DNA from: Clostridia bacterium
Lineage (GTDB): Bacteria > Bacillota_E > SLMV01 > PUMD01
DNA length: 46,494 nt
Direction of reading: 5' to 3'
NCBI GenBank assembly: GCA_003563755.1
Contig: PWUB01000243.1
Span: 1-46,494 of the forward strand
The notes beneath the pieces were generated by a model that saw only the letters and a program-made list of their open reading frames with translations, made no database searches and had not been told where the DNA came from. Position 1 is the stretch's first letter. Each line of letters starts with the position of its first letter. Below, piece after piece: positions 17,277 through 27,150 of the stretch. The translations under genes and the position numbers were made by a program.

Positions 17277-17321
17277 GCATTTTTACAATATACCTGCGAT
17301 TGTTACGTTATTGTAAAATGC
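17277..17321. repeat. Imperfect dyad in the ftsE / GT-CsaB divergent intergenic region
   Basis: GCATTTTTACAATA (17277-17290) and TATTGTAAAATGC (17309-17321) are inverted copies differing by one T, separated by 18 bases. The dyad is AT-rich in GC-rich surroundings and lies between the divergent ftsE and glycosyltransferase/CsaB genes. It resembles a repressor operator embedded in promoter DNA. No -35/-10 pair could be assigned with confidence. Confidence 0.5.
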
Positions 17322-17456
17322 AACATGAGATAGCATTGCGGTCACCACGTGCAATGTGCTGCACCTGCGACGGCGACCGTGGGATGTACGAGGTCCCGCT
17401 GTGAAGCCATCGTGATGTATACTTGTACAGATAGGCCTGACCACGGGGGGCTCAGT

Positions 17457-19673
17457 ATGAAGATCGTGCATCTCATCAGCGGGGGCGACACCGGGGGTGC
17501 CAAGACCCATGTACTGCTCCTGGTCCGCGCCCTGGCCGAGCACATACCCATCAAGCTGGTATGCCTGACTCCGGGAGAATTCTACCAGGACGCGGGGGCC
17601 ATGGGCCTGCCCGTCGTTCTCCTTGAGCAGACGAGGCGGTGGGATCTGAGTGTCGCGTCGCGGCTGCACGACCTTCTCGACGAGTTTGATGCCGACGTGC
17701 TCCACTGTCACGGCGCCAGGGCCAATTTCGTGGCTGCCCTGCTGCGTCGCCGACTGGCAATTCCCATCGTGACCACGATCCACAGCGACTACCGTCGGGA
17801 TTTCGAGGACAATCTTTATAAGCACCTCATATACACCACCCTCAACAGCCTGAGCCTCCGGCGTTTCGACCACTATATCGCGGTGACCGAGCAGTTCAGA
17901 AGCATGCTCCAGGAGCGTGGTTTTCCCCCGGATCGACTGTTCACCGTGTACAACGGCCTCGATTTCTCAGCTCACCTCGATGGTGCCAAATCCTCCTTCC
18001 GGCGCGACTGGAGCATTCCTGACAATGCTCCCGTGGTGGGGACAGTGGGGCGCCTGGCGGCGGTGAAGCGTCACGATGTGTTCCTGGGCGCGGCGAAGCT
18101 TCTCCAGGACGCTCATCCCGGTGCCCGGTTCGTGGTTGTGGGCGACGGTCCCGAGGGGGATTCGCTGAAGCGACAGGCAGAACAGATGGGCATGGGTTCG
18201 AGGATCGTTTTCACCGGTCATATGGGCGATGTGGATTCGGCCCTCGCTGCCTTCGATGTCAATGTCCTGTGTTCGGAAAGCGAGAGCTTCCCCTACGCCC
18301 TGCTGGAGGGTGCACGTATGAGACTGCCGACGGTGGCGACGGCGGTGGGCGGTGTAGTCGACCTGGTTCAAGATGGCGAGACAGGCCTCATCAGTCCGGT
18401 GGGAGATGATAGGGAGCTGGCCTGCGCCCTCGACAGCCTGCTCCTGGATCCGGACCTGGGACGGCGCCTGGGAGAGGCCCTGTACGAGCACGCCAGGCGG
18501 AGTTTCTCCCTGGAGTCCATGGGCTGTCAACATCTTGAAATATACCGAAAGATCATCGATGCTGCCCATGCTCGTTCTCCTGAGAAGATTTTGGTATCGG
18601 GCTACTTCGGGTTCGGCAACACCGGTGATGAAGCACTCCTCGATGGGATGATATCGGGACTGAGAGGCAGCCGGGACAATCTCGAAATCACGGTGCTGTC
18701 GACAGACCCGGAGACCACCGCCGAGTGCCACCGCACCCGGGCGGTTCATCGCTTCTCCCCCGTACAGGTGCTCAGGGCCCTGGGGGATGCAGACCTCTTC
18801 ATAAGCGGTGGTGGAACTCTCCTGCAGGATGAGACGAGCCTCAGGTCCCTCGTATACTACGCATCTCTGATCCACCTGGCCCTGGCATCCGGAGCAAAGG
18901 TGATGATCTACGCCAACGGGCTGGGCCCCCTGCACACCCGCACCGGCCGCTTCCTCGCGCGTCGGTGCCTCGAGCGAGCGGATGCAGTCACTCTCAGGGA
19001 TCGGGATTCCCTGAAGACTGCACAGAATCTCGGCGTCAGGCGCTCGATGGAAGTCACGGCAGACCCCGCCTTCTCTCTTCTCCCCGGAGCGCAAAAACAG
19101 GCGCGGGAGCTCCTGTACGGGGCCGGAGTACCGCCGGATGCAAAGCCGGTATTGATATCGCTGAGGCCGTGGGGCGAGGCCACCGCCCGCATCGCAGAAG
19201 TGACGGCCCGCGCCGCGGATCTGCTGTACGAGCGGGGCTACTATCCCGTGTTCTGCGCCATGCAGCCGAAGCTGGACGGGCCGGTCAGCAGGGCCGCCGC
19301 TGAGGGTACAGACTGCCCCAACGCTCTGATCGGGGACGACCTGAATCCACGGCTAGCCCTCGCCCTGATGGCCCAGGGAGAGCTCACCATCGGTATGCGG
19401 CTGCACGCCCTGATCCTGTCGGCAGCGGCCGGCGTGCCGCCCCTGGGACTGAGCTACGACCCGAAGGTCGAGGGGTTCCTCGCAGACATCGGGCTGCCCC
19501 CGGCCGGACATGTGCAGGACCTCACCTATGAGCAGCTGGCCAGCGTCCTCACCGAGGTGTTCCTTCCCGATCTGCCGAGGTGGCGGCGGCGAACCGCGGA
19601 GGCAGCAGCGAGCATGAGGCGGCTTGCCGAGCAGAACACCTATGCAGCCCTATCCCTGCTGGATCAGGGGTGA
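17457..19673 (+). CDS. Glycosyltransferase (GT4) fused to CsaB-type polysaccharide pyruvyl transferase
   Basis: A 738-residue two-enzyme protein. Residues 1 to about 370 are a GT4 glycosyltransferase: MKIVHLISGGDTGGAKTHVL, VGTVGRLAAVKRHDVFLGAA, and the donor-site region CSESESFPYALLEGARMRLP. Residues about 378-738 are a CsaB/polysaccharide pyruvyl transferase: ILVSGYFGFGNTGDEALLDG, LFISGGGTLLQDETS, and TIGMRLHALILSAAAGVPPL. CsaB adds ketal pyruvate to secondary wall polymer, the ligand of SLH-domain S-layer proteins. The fusion would tie sugar addition and pyruvylation to one polypeptide. The ATG at 17457 follows GGGGGG by six bases; the open frame upstream of it has no homology. The 3' end overlaps the convergent transketolase gene by ten bases. 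Confidence 0.88.
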   Translation: MKIVHLISGGDTGGAKTHVLLLVRALAEHIPIKLVCLTPGEFYQDAGAMGLPVVLLEQTRRWDLSVASRLHDLLDEFDADVLHCHGARANFVAALLRRRLAIPIVTTIHSDYRRDFEDNLYKHLIYTTLNSLSLRRFDHYIAVTEQFRSMLQERGFPPDRLFTVYNGLDFSAHLDGAKSSFRRDWSIPDNAPVVGTVGRLAAVKRHDVFLGAAKLLQDAHPGARFVVVGDGPEGDSLKRQAEQMGMGSRIVFTGHMGDVDSALAAFDVNVLCSESESFPYALLEGARMRLPTVATAVGGVVDLVQDGETGLISPVGDDRELACALDSLLLDPDLGRRLGEALYEHARRSFSLESMGCQHLEIYRKIIDAAHARSPEKILVSGYFGFGNTGDEALLDGMISGLRGSRDNLEITVLSTDPETTAECHRTRAVHRFSPVQVLRALGDADLFISGGGTLLQDETSLRSLVYYASLIHLALASGAKVMIYANGLGPLHTRTGRFLARRCLERADAVTLRDRDSLKTAQNLGVRRSMEVTADPAFSLLPGAQKQARELLYGAGVPPDAKPVLISLRPWGEATARIAEVTARAADLLYERGYYPVFCAMQPKLDGPVSRAAAEGTDCPNALIGDDLNPRLALALMAQGELTIGMRLHALILSAAAGVPPLGLSYDPKVEGFLADIGLPPAGHVQDLTYEQLASVLTEVFLPDLPRWRRRTAEAAASMRRLAEQNTYAALSLLDQG

Positions 19674-20647
19674 GCACGGCGGCGTTTCACACCGATCGCC
19701 TCCAGGGCCGCCTCCTCGATCGATGCCGCCGTGAGGCCGTAGGCGAGCAGCAGCTCGTCAGGATCCCCTGACTGTCCGAAGCAGTCCAGGACACCCACGC
19801 GTCGAACAGGCACGGGGCTCACCTCACCCAGCAGTTCCGCCACCGCGCTGCCCATGCCTCCTATTACCGTGTGTTCCTCGGCGGTTACCACCGCGGCACA
19901 CTCATCGGCGGCTGCAGCCAGAACATCAATGTCCAGGGGCTTGATCGTCGAGAGGTTGATAACCCGGGCCCCTATCCCCCGTTCGGCCAGGACATCAGCG
20001 GCCTCAAGGGCGCGGGCGACCATGATACCGCAGGCCACCAGGGCCACATCTTCACCGTCTCGAAGAACCTCAGCCCGGCCTATCTCGAATTCATCCTCCT
20101 CCTTGGAGATCACCGGCACCTTGGCGCGCCCCAGACGCACGTACACCGGACCATCCACATCAACGACGGCCCTTATGGCGCGTTCCGTCTCGGGTCCGTC
20201 CTTGGGCACTATCACCTTCATCTTCGGTATGGCCCGCATCAGCGCAATATCCTCGAGGGCCTGGTGGGAGGCACCATCCGCACCCACTGTGATGCCGGCG
20301 TGGCTCGCCACTATCCGGACCGGTAGACCGGGATAGGATATCGTATTGCGCACCTGTTCCCACCCCCGCCCGGTTGCGAAAATGGCGAAGGTACTCGCAA
20401 AGGGGATCTTACCCCCCAGGGCGAGCCCGGCGGCAACACCCATCATGTTCTGTTCAGCGATACCCATGTTGAAGAACCGTGTGGGGAACCGCTGCCCGAA
20501 ACCGGCGGTCTTCGTCGAACCGGATAGATCAGCGTCCAGCACCACTATGTCATCCCTTTCCGCACCGAGCTCCATCAGTACGCGGCCGTATGCGTCACGG
20601 GTCGCCTCCGGCGCTCCAGCACGGGCATCTCCAGTCTCAGCGCTCAT
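19664..20647 (-). CDS. Transketolase, C-terminal (pyrimidine-binding) subunit
   Basis: About 327 residues covering the pyrimidine and C-terminal domains of a split transketolase. The conserved Glu lies in RFFNMGIAEQNMMGVAAGLA, followed by FASTFAIFATGRGWEQVRN and GADGASHQALEDIALMRAIP. The C-terminal domain includes VVTAEEHTVIGGMGSAVAEL and ends VLDCFGQSGDPDELLLAYG. The ATG at 20647 lies seven bases after GGGGAGGG and overlaps the N-terminal subunit gene by 11 bases, so the subunits are translationally coupled. Such two-gene transketolases are common in Bacillota and archaea. It interconverts sugar phosphates of the pentose phosphate pathway. Confidence 0.93.
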   Translation of the reverse strand: MSAETGDARAGAPEATRDAYGRVLMELGAERDDIVVLDADLSGSTKTAGFGQRFPTRFFNMGIAEQNMMGVAAGLALGGKIPFASTFAIFATGRGWEQVRNTISYPGLPVRIVASHAGITVGADGASHQALEDIALMRAIPKMKVIVPKDGPETERAIRAVVDVDGPVYVRLGRAKVPVISKEEDEFEIGRAEVLRDGEDVALVACGIMVARALEAADVLAERGIGARVINLSTIKPLDIDVLAAAADECAAVVTAEEHTVIGGMGSAVAELLGEVSPVPVRRVGVLDCFGQSGDPDELLLAYGLTAASIEEAALEAIGVKRRRAHP

Positions 20648-21491
20648 CACTGACCCTCCCCTCGATCTCCTCGAGAGCCCGTCGCGCCTCTTGTACGGAC
20701 GGGGCTCGTCCATGCCATGACGCCTGGTTCTCCATGAATGATACTCCCCTACCCTTGACAGTGTCGGCTATCAGGACAGAGGGTCCAGCGGCCACCTGGG
20801 CCTGGCGAACAGCCTCATCGAGGGCCAGCAGGTCGTGGCCACCGACCTGCCACACGTTCCAACCGAAGGCCCCCCATTTCTCCGCCAGGGGAGCGACGTT
20901 CATGACATCCGAGAGGCGCCCATCTATCTGCAGCCGGTTGTAGTCAACGAAGGCGATGAGGTTGTCGAGCTCGTAGTGGGCTGCCGCCATGGCTGCCTCC
21001 CAGACCTGTCCCTCCTGCACTTCACCATCTCCGAGGAGCACGTATATCCCGGCATCGCGTCCGTCGAGCTTACCGGCCAGGGCCATGCCCACGGCGACGG
21101 ACAGTCCCTGTCCCAGGGATCCCGTGCTCGCCTCCACTCCCGGAGTGCGCCGGCTGTCGGGGTGTCCCTGGAGATTTGATCCCAGCTTACGGAGGGATTC
21201 GAGTTCTTCGTCGGGGAGAAATCCCCTTCCCGCCAGAGCAGCATACAGAGCCGGAGCAGCATGTCCCTTGGCCAGGACGAAGCGGTCCCGGTCAGGATAG
21301 TCGGGATTTTCAGGATCCAGCTGAAGAACGTGAAAGTACATAAGGGCCATGATCTCGGCGCAGGAGAGAGAACCTCCCGGATGGCCGGAACCGGCGGCCG
21401 TCGTGGACTCTATGACCCTCCGCCTTATGTATCGAGCCCTCTCCTTCAAGTTGGTGATTTCTTCGGGCTGCAATGGTGCGGTAGTGCGCAT
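20637..21491 (-). CDS. Transketolase, N-terminal (TPP diphosphate-binding) subunit
   Basis: A 284-residue subunit with the thiamine diphosphate motif GDGEVQEGQVWEAAMAAAHY and the terminal N of VDYNRLQID. SGHPGGSLSCAEIMALMYFH and VLAKGHAAPALYAALA are transketolase signatures. It pairs with the C-terminal subunit downstream. The Shine-Dalgarno is weak (GAAGTCGG region), and an inverted repeat with arms at 21503-21510 and 21517-21525 (AACGGGAA / TTCCCAGTT) sits just before the ATG, which may limit read-through from wecG or affect translation. The gap to wecG is 76 bases. Confidence 0.93.
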   Translation of the reverse strand: MRTTAPLQPEEITNLKERARYIRRRVIESTTAAGSGHPGGSLSCAEIMALMYFHVLQLDPENPDYPDRDRFVLAKGHAAPALYAALAGRGFLPDEELESLRKLGSNLQGHPDSRRTPGVEASTGSLGQGLSVAVGMALAGKLDGRDAGIYVLLGDGEVQEGQVWEAAMAAAHYELDNLIAFVDYNRLQIDGRLSDVMNVAPLAEKWGAFGWNVWQVGGHDLLALDEAVRQAQVAAGPSVLIADTVKGRGVSFMENQASWHGRAPSVQEARRALEEIEGRVSDER

Positions 21492-21567
21492 CGTCCGACT
21501 TCAACGGGAAACCTGCTTCCCAGTTGAGTCTTCCACCTCCCGTTCATTGGTCGTTAGGTTCACGTAC

Positions 21568-22287
21568 TCACGACGAAAGACGGCGGCGCAGCACTGCCCC
21601 TGCAAACCGTGGCAATGCCAGCTGCCGCCGCCACCTACCCGGCCTGGCGACCAGGCGAAACAACCACTCCAGGCCCAGCCTACGCATCAGTCTCGGCGCC
21701 CGGGGAGTCACCCCTGCCAGTATGTCCAGGCCTCCTCCCACGGCCAGGTGCACGCCTGGAGGCAGCCTATCACGCCACCTCACCGCGAAGAGTTGATCCC
21801 TCGGCACGCCCATGCCTGACACTGTGAGCCCTGGAGAGCAGCCCCGGAGGTAGTCCACAACCCTGGCTTCCTCCTCCCGGCAGAAGAAGCCGTGGTGACA
21901 CCCCACGATCTCGAGATCGGGGTGCGACCGGTGCGCACACTCTGCAGCCCGGCTCACTACTTCGGGGGTTGTCCCCAGCAGAAACACCCCCACCCGGGCC
22001 CCAGCGCATCCGGCCAGCATCGAGTGCATGAGATCAACGCCGGGAACGGTCCCCGGAAGGGGCTGATTGAGGACCCGGGATGCCCACAGGAGACCGACTC
22101 CATCGGCAACCCTCAGTTGTGCGGCCAGGAGCGCCCGTCGAAACTCCCTGTCGCGCAGGCTGCGGTCAATCATCTCCGGGTTGGGAGTGAATACCAGGTA
22201 GGGACTGCAGCCCCGGGTCCGCGGTAGAAGATGCTGTACCGCCTCCTCGATGGTGAACGGAGCCAGGGGCACCCCCAGGATGTCCAC
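21568..22287 (-). CDS. WecG/TagA/CpsF-family glycosyltransferase
   Basis: A 239-residue GT26 enzyme, normal for the family. Motifs: ILGVPLAPFTIEEAVQHL, VFTPNPEMIDRSLRDREFRR, ADGVGLLWASRVL and C-terminal GMGVPRDQLFAV plus GGLDILAGVTPRAPRLMRRL, GLEWLFRL. Members transfer N-acetylmannosamine or related sugars to undecaprenyl-linked GlcNAc in teichoic or secondary wall polymer synthesis. With the GT-CsaB fusion nearby it suggests a local wall-polymer function. The start is a GTG eight bases after the prfB stop, with only a weak Shine-Dalgarno, so coupling to prfB translation is likely. Confidence 0.9.
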   Translation of the reverse strand: MDILGVPLAPFTIEEAVQHLLPRTRGCSPYLVFTPNPEMIDRSLRDREFRRALLAAQLRVADGVGLLWASRVLNQPLPGTVPGVDLMHSMLAGCAGARVGVFLLGTTPEVVSRAAECAHRSHPDLEIVGCHHGFFCREEEARVVDYLRGCSPGLTVSGMGVPRDQLFAVRWRDRLPPGVHLAVGGGLDILAGVTPRAPRLMRRLGLEWLFRLVARPGRWRRQLALPRFAGAVLRRRLSS

Positions 22288-22294
22288 TCGGGCG

Positions 22295-23426
22295 CTATCC
22301 GCTTCCAGTTGCTCTCACATCCCTCTCGCCGGTCGCAGCCTGTTCGAGATAGCCTCTGATGAATTCATCGATGTCGCCGTCCATGACCGCCCCGATGCTG
22401 CCTCTCTCGATGCCCGTCCGGTGGTCTTTGACCATGGTGTATGGGTGGAATACATACGAACGGATCTGGTTACCGAAGGCGATCTCCTGGCGCTCACCGC
22501 GTATCTCGTCCAACTCATCACGGCGCTGTTCCTGTTGCAGCTGCCTCAACCGGGCACGCAAAATCTTCATGGCTGCCGCCCGGTTCTTGTGCTGCGAGCG
22601 CTCGTTCTGACAGGAGACCACGACTCCCGTCGGCAGGTGAGTGATCCGCACCGCGGAATCCGTCTTGTTCACATGTTGCCCGCCGGCCCCGCTTGCCCTG
22701 AAGGTATCCACGCGGAGATCCTCATCGCGGATGTCCACGTCGTCCTCCGCCTCGAGATCCGGCAGGACGTCAACCGAAGCGAAGGACGTGTGCCGCCTGC
22801 CGGAGGAATCGAAGGGAGACACCCTGACCAGGCGGTGAACTCCACGTTCTGCAGTCAGGAAACCGTAGGCATTTTCTCCCTTGATCGAAATGGCCACGCT
22901 CTTGACTCCCGCCTCATCACCGGGGAGCATGTCGAGGATTTCGGTCTTCAGTCCCGATCTCTCAGCCCACCTCAGGTACATGCGCATGAGCATTTCGGCC
23001 CATTCCTGGGCATCGAGGCCGCCGGCGCCGGGGTGTATGCTGAGAATGCAATCCTCCCCGTCGTACTCACCGGACAGCAGGAGCGACTGGCGGAGCTCAG
23101 AAATGCCGTCGGCGAGTTCGGCGAGCTCGTCGCGCACGTCATCGAGGGCTGAATCGTCGCCTTCCTCCCCGGCCAGCTCCAGGAGTATCTCCGCGTCTTC
23201 CAGGCGACCCTCGTAATCCTCAAACTGGGCGAGCGGCTGCGAGACCGCCTTACGGGTACGAATGATCTTCTGGGCCCTCGCAGAATTGTCCCAGAAAGTG
23301 GGTTTGTTCATCTCCTCATCCAGGGACAGGATCCTCTCGCGCCGGGCATCGGCGTCAAAGAGACCCCCTTATCTGCTCAAGCTTATCCCGCAGCCTCTTC
23401 ACTTCCGTAGCAAGATCATCCAACAT
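22295..23426 (-). CDS. prfB: Peptide chain release factor 2, with programmed +1 frameshift
   Basis: RF2 terminates translation at UGA and UAA. The gene starts at ATG 23426 (AAAGGAGTG upstream) and runs 23 codons to an in-frame TGA at 23355-23357. Translation must shift +1 there and continue in the frame ending at 22295, giving about 376 residues. The second part contains the RF2 tripeptide SPF (RLVRVSPFDSSGRRHTSF), the GGQ motif in RASGAGGQHVNKTDSAVRIT and the usual NERSQHKNRAAAMKILRARL. The frameshift makes RF2 levels self-regulating. secA ends 34 bases upstream and wecG follows, so a secA-prfB-wecG transcript is likely. Confidence 0.95.
23354..23369 (-). promoter_or_regulatory. prfB +1 frameshift element
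   Basis: On the minus strand AGGGGG-TCT-CTT-TGA-C reproduces the classical RF2 slip site: a Shine-Dalgarno-like AGGGGG three bases before CTT, then the UGA stop followed by C. The ribosome slips from CUU to UUU and reads GAC next. The match to the E. coli element (AGGGGGUAUCUUUGAC) differs only in one spacer base. Confidence 0.95.
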
Positions 23427-23460
23427 TCTCGAACACTCCTTTCGATAATTAAAAACACTA

Positions 23461-26067
23461 CTATAGACAACAATGCTTGTATTTCTTCCCGCTCCCGCAT
23501 GGACACGGATCGTTGCGACCGATCTTGGGCTGTTTTCTGCGGAAGGGCTTCGGGCTTTGGGGCTTTGCCTGCTGCGGCTGTGCCCTGGGTTGCGCCGGAG
23601 CACCCACCGCGTTCGCGGCCTCGGCGGCTTGAACCACCGGTACCGGGTTCTCTTTGCTGGCCGACACCCCGGTCAGCACCGAGCCGGGTGATACGGCCGC
23701 GGCGCGGTCCCTGGTGACCTCCATCTTGAACACGTACTTGATCGTGTCCTCCTTGATAGCCTCGATAAGCTGACCGAACATGTGGTGGGTCTCCCGGCGG
23801 TATTCTACCAGGGGATCCCTCCGACCGTAAGCACGGAGCCCTATTCCCTGCCGCAATTCATCCACCGCGGCCAGGTAGTCCATCCACTTCGAATCAACCA
23901 GCCTGAGAAGAATCAGTCGTTCAACCTGCGCCATCCGCTGCCGCCCGAGATGGTTCTCCTTCGCACTGTACACTGCGCGCGACACCCGGCCGAGGTATGC
24001 GATCAGGCCCTCGGGACCTTCCTCTTCAGCTCTCTCGGTGACATCGGAGAGCGTGAGTCGGCCCGTCGGGAGGAGGTTCATCTCCAGGTCCTCGACCAAT
24101 CCTTTCAGGTTCCACGTCTCGGGATAGCGACCGCCGCTGGTATATGAATGCACCTTATTTTCGAGGACATCATCCAACATCTCCATCAGCTCATCACGAA
24201 TGGACGATCCCCGGAGCACTCGGTCGCGCTGCTCGTAAATCACGCGCCGCTGCTCGTTGAGCACATCATCGTATTCCAACAGCCGCTTACGGACGTCAAA
24301 GTGGCGGGTCTCCACCTTCCGCTGGGCATTCTCGATGGCCTTGCTCAGCATGGGGTGCTCGAGGCGTTCATCCTCGGTGAAACCCAGCCGCTGCATGAGG
24401 CTCTCGACCGTCTCACCGCCGAACAGGCGCATGAGGTCATCCTCCAGGGCCACGTAAAACTGAGACGACCCGGGGTCGCCCTGGCGCCCCGAACGCCCCC
24501 GCAGCTGGTTGTCTATGCGACGGCTCTCGTGGCGTTCGGTGCCCAGAACGTGCAATCCACCCAGATCCACAACGCCCTCTCCGAGGACTATGTCGGTACC
24601 CCGACCCGCCATGTTGGTAGCTATGGTGACGTGTCCCTTCTGGCCGGCCTGGGCCACGATCTCGGCCTCCCGCTCGTGGTACTTGGCATTGAGAACTTCA
24701 TGGGGGATGCCGCGTTCGGTGAGTCTCTCGCTGAGCTCCTCTGAGCTGTCCACGGAGGAGGTGCCCACCAGCACCGGCTGTCGGCGCTCATGGCGTTCGG
24801 CTATATCGTCGATGACCGCCGCCTGCTTTGCCTCGACGGTGCGGTACACTGCATCGGGTATCTCCTCGCGGATCATGGGTCTGTGCGTGGGAATCACTAC
24901 CACGTCCAACCCGTATATCTCGTGAAACTCATCGGCTTCCGTGGCCGCAGTACCCGTCATCCCGGCCAGCTTGGCGTACATGCGGTAGTAGTTCTGCAGG
25001 GTGATGGTCGCCAGGGTCTGGGTCTCCTCCCGGATCTCAACGCCCTCCTTCGCCTCGATGGCCTGGTGGAGGCCGTTACTGTACCGGCGGCCGGGCATCA
25101 ACCGCCCCGTGAACTGATCCACGATGACGACCTGGTCGTTCGTCACCACGTAGTCCTGGTCGCGTTTCCTGAGCTCCCGGGCCTTGAGAGCCTGGCGCAG
25201 GCTGTGACTGTACTCGATGTTTTCAGGATCAAAGAGATTCTCTATGCCGAGCCTCTCCTCGACCAGTTCTATGCCCTCGTCCGTCGCAACGGCGGTGCCA
25301 GCCTTCTCGTCGACCGTATAGTGCTCATCGCGTTTCATGAACTGCACCACCCGGGCCAACCGGTAGTACAGGTCCTTACTCTTACGCGGCACTCCCGAGA
25401 TGATGAGGGGCGTGCGTGCTTCGTCTATGAGGACACTGTCGACCTCGTCCACTATCGCGTAGTTGAGATCCCGCTGTACAACCTGCTCCTGGGAAACGGC
25501 CATGTTGTCCCGCAGGTAGTCGAAGCCGAACTCGTTGTTTGTCCCGTAGGTTACATCGCATCCGTAGGCCTCCCGGCGCTGCTGGAAATCGAGGCCGGGA
25601 ACGACGGCCCCCACATCAAAGCCCAGGAAGCGGTAGATCTCGCCCATCCATTCACTGTCACGGCTCGCCAGGTAATCATTGACGGTAACGACGTGCACCC
25701 CTTTACCGGTGAGACCGTTGAGATACACCGGCATGGTCGCAGCGAGGGTCTTTCCCTCACCGGTTTTCATCTCGCATATGCTGCCCCTGTGAAGCGCGAC
25801 AGCACCCATCACCTGCACATCGAAATGACGTTGTCCCAGGGTGCGACGAGCCGTCTCCCGCACAGTAGCGTAGGCGCGTGTAAGAATATCGTCGAGGGAT
25901 GCTCCCCGCTGCAACTGCTCACGGAAGTATCCGGTCTGTGCTTGCAGCTGGACATCATCAAGGCCCTGCATTTCGGGCTCAAGGTCATTCACCGCCTCGA
26001 CGGTGACGGCCAATTTCTTCAATTCCCTCTCATTGTGATCAAGGAGCTTCCGTATGAACCCGAGCAT
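23461..26067 (-). CDS. secA: Preprotein translocase ATPase SecA
   Basis: The motor that pushes preproteins through SecYEG; about 868 residues. Walker A is [20 protein letters not shown] (near residue 100), motif [22 protein letters not shown], the helicase motif [15 protein letters not shown], and [20 protein letters not shown]. The tail ends in the SEC-C zinc motif [16 protein letters not shown], preceded by a basic, Pro/Gln-rich linker. The ATG at 26067 is used because the protein then starts [19 protein letters not shown] as in other SecA proteins; GGGGGA lies a few bases before it. A TTG 12 bases upstream is less likely. prfB follows 34 bases downstream. Confidence 0.97.
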   Translation of the reverse strand: MLGFIRKLLDHNERELKKLAVTVEAVNDLEPEMQGLDDVQLQAQTGYFREQLQRGASLDDILTRAYATVRETARRTLGQRHFDVQVMGAVALHRGSICEMKTGEGKTLAATMPVYLNGLTGKGVHVVTVNDYLASRDSEWMGEIYRFLGFDVGAVVPGLDFQQRREAYGCDVTYGTNNEFGFDYLRDNMAVSQEQVVQRDLNYAIVDEVDSVLIDEARTPLIISGVPRKSKDLYYRLARVVQFMKRDEHYTVDEKAGTAVATDEGIELVEERLGIENLFDPENIEYSHSLRQALKARELRKRDQDYVVTNDQVVIVDQFTGRLMPGRRYSNGLHQAIEAKEGVEIREETQTLATITLQNYYRMYAKLAGMTGTAATEADEFHEIYGLDVVVIPTHRPMIREEIPDAVYRTVEAKQAAVIDDIAERHERRQPVLVGTSSVDSSEELSERLTERGIPHEVLNAKYHEREAEIVAQAGQKGHVTIATNMAGRGTDIVLGEGVVDLGGLHVLGTERHESRRIDNQLRGRSGRQGDPGSSQFYVALEDDLMRLFGGETVESLMQRLGFTEDERLEHPMLSKAIENAQRKVETRHFDVRKRLLEYDDVLNEQRRVIYEQRDRVLRGSSIRDELMEMLDDVLENKVHSYTSGGRYPETWNLKGLVEDLEMNLLPTGRLTLSDVTERAEEEGPEGLIAYLGRVSRAVYSAKENHLGRQRMAQVERLILLRLVDSKWMDYLAAVDELRQGIGLRAYGRRDPLVEYRRETHHMFGQLIEAIKEDTIKYVFKMEVTRDRAAAVSPGSVLTGVSASKENPVPVVQAAEAANAVGAPAQPRAQPQQAKPQSPKPFRRKQPKIGRNDPCPCGSGKKYKHCCL

Positions 26068-26140
26068 CTCATCCCCCAAATTCAGAGTGAGTGCGGAACA
26101 CTACCAATTATCATTCTAACATGTAGGGCTGCGACAATCA

Positions 26141-26171
26141 GGCGCTGCACAGCGAGAACCTGCGCAGCGCC
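26141..26171 (-). terminator. Strong hairpin between the GerM lipoprotein gene and secA
   Basis: GGCGCTGCACAG (26141-26152) and CTGCGCAGCGCC (26160-26171) form a 12-base stem with one non-Watson-Crick pair and a seven-base loop. It lies 33 bases beyond the stop of the lipoprotein gene. It lacks a U-tract, so it is a probable but not textbook terminator. Confidence 0.5.
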
Positions 26172-26203
26172 GCAGGTGGGATCTGTTCGTCAGAGCGAAC
26201 CCG

Positions 26204-27139
26204 TCATTTACTCTCCCTGATCATCGACTCATCGAAGACCAGGGGCTCACTGAGATCAAGGTGGCCCAGGCTCTCGGTGACCTCACCGTCCACCAGGATC
26301 TGTACCCTGGTTATGCCCAGGTCGTTCTCCAGGAGAGCGTTGACCACTCCGTGAACGGCCAGCATCTCGCCGAGGCTGCCCCCGACGCCGGTTATCTCCT
26401 CGCTGAAATTCGCATAGGCGAGGGACGGATCATCTTCATCCACGTTGACATGCAGGGTGGTACCCTCCGGCAGGATGGATACGAGGTGATCGCTGCCCGG
26501 ACCGCTCATGATCTCGTGTCCGACCAACGCGGGGCTGAGCTCACCTACTTCAACGTTCCACCTCAGGGTCCGGATCTCGCGCTGTAGCCATCCATCCTGG
26601 GTGGCGAAGAATAGTACCATGGTATGGGTGGTGGTGCCGGGTTGGTCCGCCACGGGATCACCCACAGAGTCATCCACGATAAAGCTGAAGTGGACATCAG
26701 CCAGCTGGCTGGTTGGAAGCACATCGACATTGAACCGGGCTACCGCCACCGGATAGGAGATGACCTGCACGTAGCTCTGTCCCTCCTCGGGTTTTGTGTA
26801 GCGGGCCCGCACCCCTACCGTCACCCGGCCATCCCTTTCATGGGTATAACTCATACCGTCTATCACCACTCCGTAGCCCGGATTCGGAACCTCGCCGCGG
26901 GCCACGGCAACGTAAACATGGTCATTGTGCCTCATCCAGTCCGTGTCAGGCTCACCGGAATCACGGATTTCGTCGACCCAGTCCGAGACTTCCTCGGGAA
27001 GCTCCCCTCCCGTCTGAAAGGCAAAATCCTCCGTGGTCTCCTCAGGATCCCCGCCGAACAGCATCGAGCAGCCCGAAGCGGTTAGCACGAAAATGATGAT
27101 GAGTGCGGTGGCTTTCGCCTTCGACAGTATCACAGGCAT
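26204..27139 (-). CDS. Lipoprotein with PrcB-like and GerMN-like domains
   Basis: A lipoprotein precursor of about 311 residues. The N terminus ATALIIIFVLTASGCSMLFG is a lipobox signal peptide with Cys as the acylated residue. A region near residues 75-140 (VYVAVARGEVPNPGYGVVID, then YVQVISYPVAVARFN) resembles the PrcB C-terminal domain. The C-terminal part (LVSILPEGTTLHVNVDEDDP, LAVHGVVNALLENDLGITRV, ILVDGEVTESLGHLDLSEPL) is a GerMN domain, found in spore-germination GerM and other surface lipoproteins. The exact start is uncertain: ATG 27139, with GTG at 27142 and 27133 possible. It sits between rnpB and secA. A cell-wall or sporulation role is possible but unproven. Confidence 0.82.
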   Translation of the reverse strand: MPVILSKAKATALIIIFVLTASGCSMLFGGDPEETTEDFAFQTGGELPEEVSDWVDEIRDSGEPDTDWMRHNDHVYVAVARGEVPNPGYGVVIDGMSYTHERDGRVTVGVRARYTKPEEGQSYVQVISYPVAVARFNVDVLPTSQLADVHFSFIVDDSVGDPVADQPGTTTHTMVLFFATQDGWLQREIRTLRWNVEVGELSPALVGHEIMSGPGSDHLVSILPEGTTLHVNVDEDDPSLAYANFSEEITGVGGSLGEMLAVHGVVNALLENDLGITRVQILVDGEVTESLGHLDLSEPLVFDESMIRESK

Positions 27140-27150
27140 CACCCCGTCAT

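Noticed and set aside
17967..19094. 375-codon minus-strand frame inside the GT-CsaB gene
   Set aside because: The plus-strand protein carries clear motifs throughout; the antisense frame has none.
24790..26220. 476-codon plus-strand frame opposite secA
   Set aside because: SecA is certain on the minus strand; the frame is a by-product of GC-rich codon bias.
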